Assembly: GCA_003427395.1 (NCBI GenBank)
Contig: BFEA01000026.1
Span: 3,210,039-3,236,866, forward strand
Source of the DNA: Chara braunii
Lineage: Eukaryota; Streptophyta; Charophyceae; Charales; Characeae
Reading direction: 5' to 3'
Length of the DNA stretch: 26,828 nt
In this document: positions 10,378 through 18,116 of the stretch, in pieces
Position numbering within the stretch: the first letter of the stretch is position 1
Layout: each line of letters begins with the position of its first letter
The notes under the pieces: model-generated
The model's database searches: none
What the model saw: only the letters and a program-made list of their open reading frames with translations
Told to the model about the DNA's origin: nothing
Position numbers and translations under genes: made by a program

Positions 10378-10577
10378 GGCCGGGCTTGAGAATCTGGATG
10401 CAATTCCCTTTCCGGTACATCAACCCTGATCACTCGCAAGTTGCTTGTCCTTTCTTTTTGTCTGCTTATGCGTTGACATCCCCTTCTCTCCCACCTGCTC
10501 TCCCTTCCCTTCCACCTCCTCCCCTTTCCCTCCGAGTGGGTTGTCTAAATGGCCTGAAGATTAATTAGCACGAACAT

Positions 10578-10779
10578 CATTGAAACGAATGGATGGGCAT
10601 CATCACCCGCAGGGTAGCGTACAGGTGCTGTCTCTTATACACATCTAGATGTGTATAAGAGACAGCCATACCGGCTCTCCCTTCACTCCCGCCTCCTCCC
10701 CTTTCCCTCTCTGCGGCTTGTCTAAATGCCATGAAGATTGGCTCGAACGTCATTGAAACGAATGGATGGGCATCATCAC
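10578..10779. repeat. Diverged duplicate segments on both sides of the adapter
   Basis: A 29-base exact match (10578-10606 and 10751-10779) lies within longer, imperfectly similar segments (about 10490-10625 and 10667-10800), offset by 173 bases. Nearby an 18-base unit is also repeated (10795-10812, 10831-10848). The two sides are related but not identical copies. Confidence 0.8.
10628..10665. other. Nextera mate-pair junction adapter (artefact)
   Basis: The 38 bases are CTGTCTCTTATACACATCT followed at once by its exact reverse complement AGATGTGTATAAGAGACAG. These are two Tn5 mosaic ends back to back, the Nextera mate-pair circularisation junction. Any frame through it gives the known artefact peptide SYTHLDVYKRQ on the minus strand. 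This is not genomic sequence. Confidence 0.98.
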
Positions 10780-11402
10780 GTGCCGGGAAGCGTGCGTAAC
10801 ATCCGGCGATGGTTTCCAAGCGCTTGCTAGCGTAACATCCGGCGATGGCGGCGTGATGACGATTCGGTGAACGCGGGATCGCCGCAGAGAATGACAACAT
10901 TATCGATGACTCAACTACCGAGGATGATGGTGATGATACGGTAATAATGATTACGATGATGATGATGGTGATGTATGATCGTATCGGTGATGGTAAGAAT
11001 GATTATAGAATCGTGATGAGGATAATGACGATTATGACTGTACTTGAACATGATCTGTTCTGTAGGTCGTACAATCCTTCGCATCTACGAATACAGAGGA
11101 TAATGACTATTACCATGATGGCTATGGAAAAGGAAGTGACCACCACACAGCAACGATGAGAGGTAGAGGGATTAGGATGCCTTGGCACTTGTGCGCGTTG
11201 TCGTTGCCGCCGATGGGACTGACGTGGTGATACATAACGCGTGCCCACGTGTATCTAGCTCGGCTATCTACTTCCGTTCTCCTTAATCGACATTATGATT
11301 TTTTTTTTTTTTTTTTTTTTTTAACATGATTATTGTCATTGACGCTGTTATATATTTTATTTTATTTTTCCCAAAAAGAAGTATGTTATTTTGTTAATCT
11401 GA

Positions 11403-11470
11403 CTGCATCTGGATTCGTACTTGGGTCTGTATTCCAACAGTTCATGGGTGTACCAACTGAGCTAAGCCCT
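11403..11470 (-). repeat. tRNA-like segment (pseudo-tRNA or SINE head)
   Basis: On the minus strand it begins GGGCTTAGCTCAGTTGGTA, which fits a tRNA 5' part and A box, and ends with TACGAATCC, one base off the B box. The anticodon arm is degenerate (four pairs, CTGT/ACAG). The sequence is not a good functional tRNA: no closed acceptor stem. A related segment lies at 13668-13730. Confidence 0.5.
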
Positions 11471-11783
11471 GTTCCGTAGTAAGGTATTTCCAAGATTTTT
11501 TTTTAAAATATTTTTATTATTTTATTATTTTATTATTTATTATTTTTATTATTTTTACTTTATTATTATTATTATATTATTATTATTATTATTTTTATAT
11601 TTCCAAGAAATGGCTCCTTGCCATTCCTCGCCGGCAGCTCCTAGCTACCATAGCCTGCCTGCGTCTTTTCATCGGGTATATATTAGGATTTTCTTTTCCT
11701 TGCTTTCTTTCCCCTCCTGGCAAGAAGGACGCGATCGCCACAGTCCGTAATTGAATTTTTCTATCTATGTGCTTCGCCACGCC

Positions 11784-11919
11784 ACTGTCGAAACAAAAAA
11801 AAGTACGAGTGCGTCTTTCGTGAAAAATGGGCAGATGCATGCGTCATTATTTACAGGAACGCATGCATCTTGACCACTTTCTGTGGAATATGCAATCCTA
11901 CTTTTTTTGTTTCGACAGT
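11784..11919. mobile_element. Fold-back element, 136 bp, nearly full-length inverted repeat
   Basis: The ends are ACTGTCGAAACAAAAAAA and its reverse complement, and a second matching block (GATGCATGCGT) flanks a short centre at about 11845-11860. The whole unit folds into a long hairpin, as many MITEs do. No target duplication could be fixed. Confidence 0.65.
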
Positions 11920-12120
11920 TGTGTGGAGAGCCCCTATGATTATCTCTGGGTAACGTGGCTCTGGTGACTGAATGACTGAATGGTACGGCCATCTAGCTGC
12001 TGATAANCCCTACCTACCCCTACCCCTCTTCCCGCCGCTCGCTTCGCACCCTTGCCCTTCCTTTTTGGATACATTTTACGAAACACCTACGTCCTCTGTC
12101 TAATTCATCATCACCATCGG

Positions 12121-12197
12121 AAAAAAAAAAAAAAAAAATCGCCGTCAAGGCAATTGATGTGCACGGACGGATGATAGGGAACTGGCTCGGATGTGAC

Positions 12198-12224
<27 letters not shown>
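12121..12224. repeat. Poly-A and poly-T tracts
   Basis: A-run at about 12120-12138 and T-run at about 12199-12224, about 60 bases apart, able to pair as an inverted repeat. Confidence 0.8.
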
Positions 12225-12228
<4 letters not shown>

Positions 12229-12411
12229 GCACGTGCTTAGCATTTTTTATTTTTTTGAAAGGGCGATGGCCTTGAGGTATTATCATCGGCAGTCAAGGCC
12301 ACCCTGCGCTGAAAAGGCCACCCGATATCAGATTAGACACAATATTGAATTTACCTGGGCTGGTTAGTGCGTGTTTAGCATTGGTCTAACAGCCAGAGGC
12401 GAGGTCTTACT

Positions 12412-12646
12412 GGGCCTCGGTCCACTACACAGCAAACTATATGAATTTGGACGCTTTGGGGACCAGGAACATTCAGAATGTTGGACTCGTCGGGATGCAC
12501 GTGGTGCTGAAAGCGTCCACGTGCATGTAGACTGATATGCAGTGGAACCAGGCCCACTTACTGAGATCCTTCCTTTGTGGGCGTCGATCTCTGTGATTTA
12601 CGGCCGGAAATGCAGAATTGGTGTAAGTGGGATCGTTCCAGGCACT
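12412..12646. mobile_element. Decayed inverted-repeat elements beginning GGGCC..GGTCCACT
   Basis: Segment 12412-12555 starts GGGCCTCGGTCCACT and ends with the near reverse complement AGTGGAACCAGGCCC; matching inner arms include GGACGCTTT and AAAGCGTCC. It overlaps a second pair, CCCACTTAC at 12553 and GTAAGTGGG at 12623. Both resemble the ends of the 99-bp family at 13028 and 14137. Confidence 0.5.
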
Positions 12647-13027
12647 GGCTTTTTTCTTCTTTTTTTTTTTTGGTCGAATCGGCCAGTTCCTGCCCTTGAG
12701 CACGGTTCCACTAGCAAAGGAGTAAGGTAAATTGTGTCACACAAACACCTTTGGGATATCTGCGGGACATCGTCCGACCACTGATGCAGGAGAATCGGAT
12801 GGCAGCGAAATTGCGAGGGATTTATATTCTGATGTGGTGTTTTTTTTTTTGTTTTTGTGCTTTTTCTTTCCAGTTCTTAAGAATGGGAGGCGGGAAAACC
12901 CCGAAAAGAAAATAGAAAGACTCATTTTGATTGGCAGCCCTTCAAAAGATTTGAAAAAATCAAGTACTCGAAGGGCATGGTTTTGAACCCCTTCTTTTTC
13001 CTGCAGGTCAATGGTTAACCCCATCCC

Positions 13028-13126
13028 GGGGCAAGGTCCCACTTGCACGGACTACGAGATTCTGACCGTTGATCTGTGCTATCTACGGTCAATATCTCTT
13101 AATTCGTGTAAGTGGGACCTAGCCCC
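13028..13126. mobile_element. 99-bp hairpin MITE, copy 1
   Basis: The element begins GGGGCAAGGTCCCACTTG and ends with the near-perfect reverse complement; terminal inverted repeats are about 29 bases. The inner part also pairs (TGACCGT and ACGGTCA), so the element is one long hairpin. Copy 2 at 14137-14235 differs at 6 of 99 positions. Confidence 0.75.
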
Positions 13127-13294
13127 AGTACTTCGATTTTCTCTCAAAATATGCGAAATGCTCGCTTCAGCATGGCAACCCTCAGAGAAGGGAGTCCCAT
13201 CAGGCACACGAAGGGACTCCCTCGCGGTGGCACGTGAGACTGCAACAGTCATGTACCACTCTGTCCTGATTAGGCATTGGCTGGGTGGGGAGCA

Positions 13295-13462
13295 GGGGCG
13301 TGGTCCCACTAGCAAAGAGGATCGGATAGAATGCCTGAATCTGGACGAGTTTATGGAGATGTGCAGGAAATCGAGATTGAACTGCTTTTATGCATCTCTG
13401 CATGAAACACATCCAGATTCAGGAGCTCTATCCTATCCTTTTTGCTAGTGGGACCTCGGCCC
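13295..13462. mobile_element. 168-bp hairpin MITE, related ends
   Basis: It starts GGGGCGTGGTCCCACTAGC and ends with GCTAGTGGGACCTCGGCCC. The arms match for about 45 bases, including CTGAATCTGGA against TCCAGATTCAG. The ends resemble the 99-bp family; the interior does not. Confidence 0.65.
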
Positions 13463-13667
13463 TGGGGGAGGAGACGGGAGGGTTAGTGGGACGGCAGCAC
13501 TTTCAAAAGTCGGCCTGCTTCCCATCTTGGGAAATGTAACGTCGCCATTTTTTTATTTTTTAAAAGTCTTTAAAATTACTTTTCTTCCTTTTCTTACAGT
13601 GCCGCACCAAATAGGCTATGACCCGTGTGCTAGTGGAACCGTGCCCCTTATGTATCCATTGATTCCA

Positions 13668-13730
13668 TTTCGGGAATCGTACTCATGACCTGTCTATTAG
13701 TAGTTCATACGTATACCATTTAGCCACATT
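13668..13730 (-). repeat. tRNA-like segment, second copy
   Basis: On the minus strand TGGCTAAATGG fits an A box and TACGATTCCC a B box with the same T-to-A change as at 11411-11421. Between them TATGAACTA and GACAGGTCATGAG correspond to the other copy. It seems to be a tRNA-derived dispersed repeat, not a working tRNA. Confidence 0.45.
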
Positions 13731-14136
13731 GATTGGCCGTTTCTTTGTTTCTCCCACCCGTTCTATTCTTTCTTATTTATCCTATCTTCTTCTTCTTCTT
13801 TTTTTTTTTGTTTTTTTTTTTTTTGTTTTTTTTGTTAATCCACCCGAGGGTGGGTACCGTAAACCGTATGTGTTCATATAGTCCGTAGACTATTCCCGTC
13901 CTTATCGAGGGAGATGCTAGCCTTCTCTCGGCTCAACGAACACTATCTATATATTGTCACGAGAATATGAGAGAGCAAAAACGAAAAAAGAAAGAAAGAA
14001 AGAAAAAACAGAAAAAAACGATTTCATTTTTTTATCTTCTTATATGTACTCTTTTTAAAGGGAAGAGCGGGTCTCGCCTAACGCCGTCGCGAGCCCCAGG
14101 GGGGACTTCCACTGTTGGGAAAATGGTTGGGGACCC

Positions 14137-14235
14137 GGGGCAAGGTCCCACTTGCACGGATTAAGAGATTCTGGCCGTTGATCTTTGCTATCTACGGTCA
14201 ATATCGCTTAATTCGTGCAAGTGGGACCTAGCCCC
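14137..14235. mobile_element. 99-bp hairpin MITE, copy 2
   Basis: Same length as the copy at 13028-13126 and 93 of 99 bases equal by eye. Terminal inverted repeats of about 29 bases have two mismatches. Equal length and high identity mark precise ends. Confidence 0.75.
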
Positions 14236-14549
14236 GGGGGCCTCGGCCCACATGCACCGTGTAGTGCCTGAAAACTACACTGTGTGACTGCGGGGAGAGC
14301 GGGAAATGTACATCCGCATTATTGTCTGTGCCATGGCGCCGCGCCATGTGTCACGGTGGTCCCATCATTGTAAAAATAGTGCAGCAAGTGAGGGTGCAGC
14401 CGATATTCGCAGGAGGCCATATAGAGTGCTGCCTTTGATCTCGGCAGGCCAAGGAAAGGGCAGGAGAGGAGCATGGAAAAACAAAACCCCCCACACTCGG
14501 CCCAGAGGCATTTCCTGAGTAGTGATTCGAACCCGAGTAGGCGAAAATC

Positions 14550-14985
14550 AGACTCTAAGAGGTGGACCCCACTGCTTTGCGGCAAAGCTTTGGAAGACGA
14601 TTTGTGAAACCCCACTGCTTTGCGACAAAGGTTTGGAAAACGCTCAGATATGACGTGGCAGACGTTTTCACTCAGTTTTGTTTTGCCCGTTCCGTGCGGT
14701 TCGGCCATTCTGAGGGAGTAGGGGGGGGGCACCTCCCTCGCTTTGGCCATCCCATGTGGAAAGGAGAGCCAGGGATTGGGTGAGAAAAGAGACAAGCGGA
14801 CGTGAAGTTTCCATATAGGGAAAGTTTTCCCTATCCGGTAACCGGCACCAATGGAACTGCCGAAAATTTGTGCTGCAGTGGGGTCTGCTTTTCTCTTTCC
14901 CACCCCCGGGGCCTACGATTTGGGTTTGGCGGAAGCTTTCCAGGCGGAAAGCTTCCGCCAGGCAGTGGGGTCCACCTCTAAGTCT
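14550..14985. mobile_element. 436-bp candidate element with 24-26 bp inverted ends
   Basis: AGACTCTAAGAGGTGGACCC and on at 14550-14575 is inverted at 14962-14985 with a 2-base indel. Inside are a 29-base direct repeat (from about 14567 and 14610), a small palindrome near 14814-14835 and a perfect 14-bp stem (14928-14941 with 14946-14959, loop AGGC). No coding region is evident. Confidence 0.55.
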
Positions 14986-15397
14986 CCTCTGAGAAAAAAA
15001 AAGAAAAAAGAAAACATGAGCTTTGCTGCAATGGCGGATTCGAACTCTGGCCTTTGTGATCCCTTCACTTTCGGCCTCCCTGCACTACTCTCCACATGCA
15101 GAGAAGACAAAAAAAAAGGCAATGTATCTGTTCATATTCCAGCGGAAGAGTCAGTATCTTTTTGCACATTCGGAGACTGAGAGATAACACACGCCTCGCT
15201 ACAATTACTGAGGTTCATACTCCACATACCAGAGGCAGGGGAGAAAATCAATAGTGTTCTTCAGCCTCAGTACGGGGCGATCTTGTCTGCACTACGGAGA
15301 CTGACAGATTCACAGATCTGCGGCCTGGACCCACGACCGCCCCCATGCCCTATTTCGCGTCGTTTTCATAACTTTTCAGTCCATCTGACCAGACCCC

Positions 15398-15446
15398 GCC
15401 GTGTAGTTAGCCACCCTGCTTTTCAGAAGGTGGCTAACTACACGGC
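15398..15446. repeat. Perfect 18-bp inverted repeat with 13-base loop
   Basis: GCCGTGTAGTTAGCCACC at 15398-15415 is exactly inverted at 15429-15446. A perfect stem among decayed repeats suggests either recent origin or conservation. Confidence 0.9.
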
Positions 15447-15914
15447 CGCCTCACAAACGCTGCCTTCCCTCCTCACGGAAAACAAATGGGAAAATGCCAT
15501 ATATCAATGGAAGAGGCCCACCATTTCTAAAACACGCGTCTTCGCCATATTCTGTCCGATCTGTGGCCTCTGGATGGCTACGGCCTGTCACACCCTGCGC
15601 ACAAACTACACTACATGCTGCATGTGGGCCAAGGCCGCGGCTGTAGGCCGAGGGGGGACTTCCGCGGTTCTTTTTCTCGTGCCCGAGTATCGTGTGAGTC
15701 TGGCGGTGAGTGTTCAAATATTGTTTTTCCGCGATTTGTTTTTTGAGTCTGGCGGCGACTGTTCGGGCCTGGTTTGGTTTGGGCCTGTGTGAATGGAGTT
15801 TGGGCAGCACAAACGTGTGGAACACTGGGGTGGAAGGCTGCTGTTGGCGAGGTTGGGGAGGTTTAGCGTGAGGCCAGCCGCGCGGTTGGAGACTTACCTG
15901 TCGGCCGGTGCGTG

Positions 15915-15934
15915 GCTCATCCTATCGATGGAAA

Positions 15935-16026
<92 letters not shown>

Positions 16027-16101
16027 GAAACAAGTGTGGCAGTGTATATTTCCATGTTCTAGCGGTAGATTCATTCGATTTTGCTCATCCTATCGATGGA
16101 A
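15915..16101. repeat. 19-base direct repeats around a CT/CA microsatellite
   Basis: GCTCATCCTATCGATGGAA occurs at 15915-15933 and 16083-16101. Between them lie a CT run (about 15935-15955), a CA run (about 15955-16024) and 59 other bases. The direct repeats could be a target-site duplication. Confidence 0.9.
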
Positions 16102-16403
16102 GTACCATGAGACTCCTTTCTTGGGGGTGGGTGGGTGGGGGGAATCTCCTGTCTATTGGTGGCGGGGAGCATCACCTGGTGGAAACCGGGTCCAGTGTCT
16201 CAAATGTTTGAGAAACAACCCACTCTTAGCGCTTTCCCGCACATTACGGCGCAGGGAACCCTGACGGCATTGATGACTTCCGTATGGAAGTATTGACTGT
16301 CAGTCTGGCCCACGCTTTTGCAGCCCTCTCAAGAAGTAGACCCACATAAAGAAACACCTGGAAAAAAAACAGTCGCTTTAATGGGCGACATTTTGTTCTG
16401 CAG

Positions 16404-16693
16404 AGAGTGCAAACTCTGAGATAATATTTTTCCCACAGTCCTGTGTTCTGAACCTGTGGGTGATCTCGTCGTGTGGACCACCTTGGGGTCATGTGTATCT
16501 GCCAACGTTTGGCCTTAATGGGAAAGTCTTGCAGGCACCATTTTTATCAGGAGGTGGATACTGCTCCGAAGCAATTACATATCTGTCCGCTCTTGATGCT
16601 GTCCTGGCAGACCGTCGGAGTTTGGAAATATCCCAGCATGGAGATGGCTTCAACATGAAATTCTGGAGGGGATTGCCAGAGAGCACTAAAACG
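16404..16693 (+). CDS. Host gene exon 2: start of a GT-B-like glycosyltransferase
   Basis: The acceptor CATTTTGTTCTGCAG ends at 16403, and the donor after the exon is ACG|GTAAGT, a perfect consensus. Starting in phase 1 from exon 1, the exon reads without a stop for 290 bases. The product has a nucleotide-fold-like segment, VLQAPFLSGGGYCSEAITYL followed by SALDAV, and then LEISQHGDGFNMKFWRGLP. The Gly-rich turn followed by a helix is typical of the N-terminal half of GT-B (GT4-type) glycosyltransferases. From memory, the pattern resembles plant proteins of the At3g10630/At1g19710 type, whose acceptor is not known to me. With exon 1 it would form a membrane-anchored, lumenal enzyme. The donor-binding domain is not in the window. 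Confidence 0.65.
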
Positions 16694-17100
16694 GTAAGTT
16701 GCAAATTTTAATGTAGCATGCCAGACTATTTTTGCGATGAAAATTCAGGTGTCACTATTGGCTTTCCCCGAACACAACAACGTACCCTTACCACATATCC
16801 TTATGACAGCTCCATCCGTCAGACCGGAAAGGTAGCCTGTATACATGCATATGATGGTACGTTGTATTCGTGTGAAGACATCAGTAGGTGCTATTTGCTG
16901 AGATTTTGAAGCAGGTATGCAGCATTGGCTGCGCTTGTGACGTTCAAACGTCCTTTCCCCGTGCAACCAGTCAACATGATGTGTTATTAGGCCACAATGG
17001 TGGACTCCTCATATGTCAGACTCTATAGTATATATTGTCACAAGAAAGAACTACCTGGTGACACCGAACTCATATGGCAGAAAGGGACGAGAAACAGGGG

Positions 17101-17146
17101 GTTGTGACAGACGGTTCCATTGGAGTTTCACCGACTCATCAGGAGG
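17101..17146 (-). ncRNA. Hammerhead-ribozyme-like core, copy C
   Basis: On the minus strand: CTGATGA (17136-17142), GTCGG (17131-17135), loop TGAAACT, CCAAT (17119-17123) instead of the pairing CCGAC, GGAA (17115-17118) instead of GAAA, then C, C and GTC (17110-17112). Unlike copy A it keeps the required C before TGATGA, but stem II and the GAAA block carry changes. The alignment to copy A is gapless over 34 bases with 5 differences. The copy is probably inactive. Confidence 0.4.
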
Positions 17147-17221
17147 CTGAACCCTTGACAGTCTGCAGAGTCCCCTAATGGATGGATGTTACTGAGAAGT
17201 GATATTTCGGGTCGGGGGCTT

Positions 17222-17278
17222 GAATCCGTGCTTGCATGGAGGAAGGCGTAGGCCTAGATGTGCGGATCCATGAATTGC
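17222..17278 (+). repeat. Partial copy of the SINE candidate
   Basis: GAATCCGTGCTTGCA (17222-17236) and a 24-base block around TAGATGTGCGGATCCATGAA (from about 17254) match 17550-17590, with about 17 extra bases between the two blocks here. Confidence 0.65.
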
Positions 17279-17500
17279 TGTGGAAGCACCGGTTAACTGA
17301 CGGGGAGCGGTTGTACCCTGTATGTGGTGGGCGGGCTAAGTACCAGTGGGGGGGGTACGTGCAGATGAGGAGCAAAGTGTGCGAGAATTGCTGTGTCCAT
17401 GTGGTGTTGTGTGTGGTGTGTGGAGTTGGACACTACAGCTTTGCAGGGGTGGGGTGGATATCACGACCGCTATGGTTCCACTCTTTAACACAGTGTCCTG

Positions 17501-17784
17501 GCTGTAGTGGTTAAGATACTTGGCTCTGGAGGCCGAGGTCGCCGGTTCGAATCCGTGCTTGCACTAGATGTGCGGATCCATGAACTGCACCAACCACTAC
17601 CTCACAACTGGTGCCCTGAGTTGGCCACCAACCACTGCCCCTGAGGTGGGCACCAAGGACTGCCCTCAAGGGGCAAACAAATCTTTTAACGAACTGAGCC
17701 TGCATACTGTCAATAGATGGAATGCATCTAGATAAAAAATGTACTTGACCTGAATGCATCTAGATAAAAAAATGTACTTGACCT
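17501..17784 (+). mobile_element. tRNA-derived SINE candidate
   Basis: An A box (TAGTGGTTAAG, 17505-17515) and a perfect B box (GGTTCGAATCC, 17544-17554) lie at tRNA spacing, with an anticodon-like stem TTGGC/GCCGA between them. The acceptor stem does not close, so it is not a working tRNA. A body with repeated CACCAACCACT/GCACCAAGGACT motifs follows. The 3' end is two tandem copies of a 32-33 base AT-rich unit (17720-17751 and 17752-17784), which could be a SINE tail. RNA polymerase III transcription is inferred from the boxes. Confidence 0.5.
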
Positions 17785-18051
17785 GGTAATTCATGCGACC
17801 TCAAGAAATTGGGGAGAGACCACCAAGCCTGGGAAGAAGATGCAGCTAACTGAGAGGGTGCATCTTTCTCATGAGTTTCGCACGGCACCTTTGTGGAATG
17901 TAAAAACACTTGCTATTTTGTATTTACCCTTTTCTGATGAGTTTGGCAGTACTATCATGTATGAAGAAGGGATGGTAATGTTTGACATTCTCTTCCAGTT
18001 TAAACTGGGGGCTCCTTCTGGAACTCCGTTGTTCGTTCCATTTCTGTTCAG

Positions 18052-18116
18052 ATGATAAACGCTTTTGCAAGCAGAGGATACATGTCACCGGCTTCAACGG
18101 TGGTTATCTGCCACAG
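18052..18116 (+). CDS. Host gene exon 3: glycosyltransferase, continued
   Basis: The acceptor TTTCTGTTCAG ends at 18051 and the donor is CAG|GTATGC at 18117. Exon 2 ends in phase 0 and this exon reads in phase 0: MINAFASRGYMSPAS followed by TVVICH, ending with two bases of the next codon. The hydrophobic strand TVVICH with a terminal His is what I expect in this plant GT family, where a Ser-Glu-Pro-Gly segment follows. That next segment was searched for between 18117 and 18900 and not found, so intron 3 should continue to the right and contain the LINE. Met at its start is an internal residue, not an initiator. The frame also stays open past the donor to 18513, but that part is intron-like in composition. 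Confidence 0.55.

Larger units (their letters stand above)
12697..13647. mobile_element. Candidate element with 16-bp terminal inverted repeats
   Basis: CACGGTTCCACTAGCA at 12701-12716 is exactly inverted at 13628-13643. The 0.95-kb interior has no transposase and holds two smaller inverted-repeat elements (13028-13126 and 13295-13462), so the arrangement is nested or a cluster of related ends. Confidence 0.45.
9052..16403 (+). other. Intron 1 of the host gene, repeat-rich
   Basis: The borders are GTGAGC at 9052 and TTTTGTTCTGCAG ending at 16403. The intron of 7.35 kb holds CA and CT microsatellites, a hammerhead-like core, a sequencing adapter, several inverted-repeat elements, tRNA-like repeats, poly-T and TTA-rich tracts (11300-11322, 11490-11600) and GAT-rich low complexity (10921-11040). 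There is one N at 12007. No further exon with convincing motifs was found. Its true length is uncertain because of the adapter at 10628-10665. Confidence 0.5.
16694..18051 (+). other. Intron 2 of the host gene
   Basis: The borders are GTAAGT at 16694 and a pyrimidine-rich TTCCATTTCTGTTCAG ending at 18051. It contains a second hammerhead-like core (minus strand, 17101-17146) and a tRNA-derived SINE candidate. No other exon with clear support; a possible 83-base exon at 16749-16831 was rejected. Confidence 0.55.

Noticed and set aside
10577-10900. Minus-strand frame of 107 codons
   Set aside because: It runs through the sequencing adapter and contains the known artefact peptide SYTHLDVYKRQ.
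13011-13448. Plus-strand frame of 145 codons
   Set aside because: It reads across two hairpin elements and has no motif.
15793-16264. Three plus-strand frames with His-Thr repeats
   Set aside because: They are translations of the CT/CA microsatellite.
16749-16831. Possible 83-base exon between exon 2 and exon 3
   Set aside because: Splice-like borders exist, but it would end in phase 2 and throw exon 3 out of frame, and the peptide has no family pattern.
17501-17560. Functional tRNA gene
   Set aside because: A and B boxes are good, but the acceptor stem does not pair and the base before the anticodon is C instead of T.
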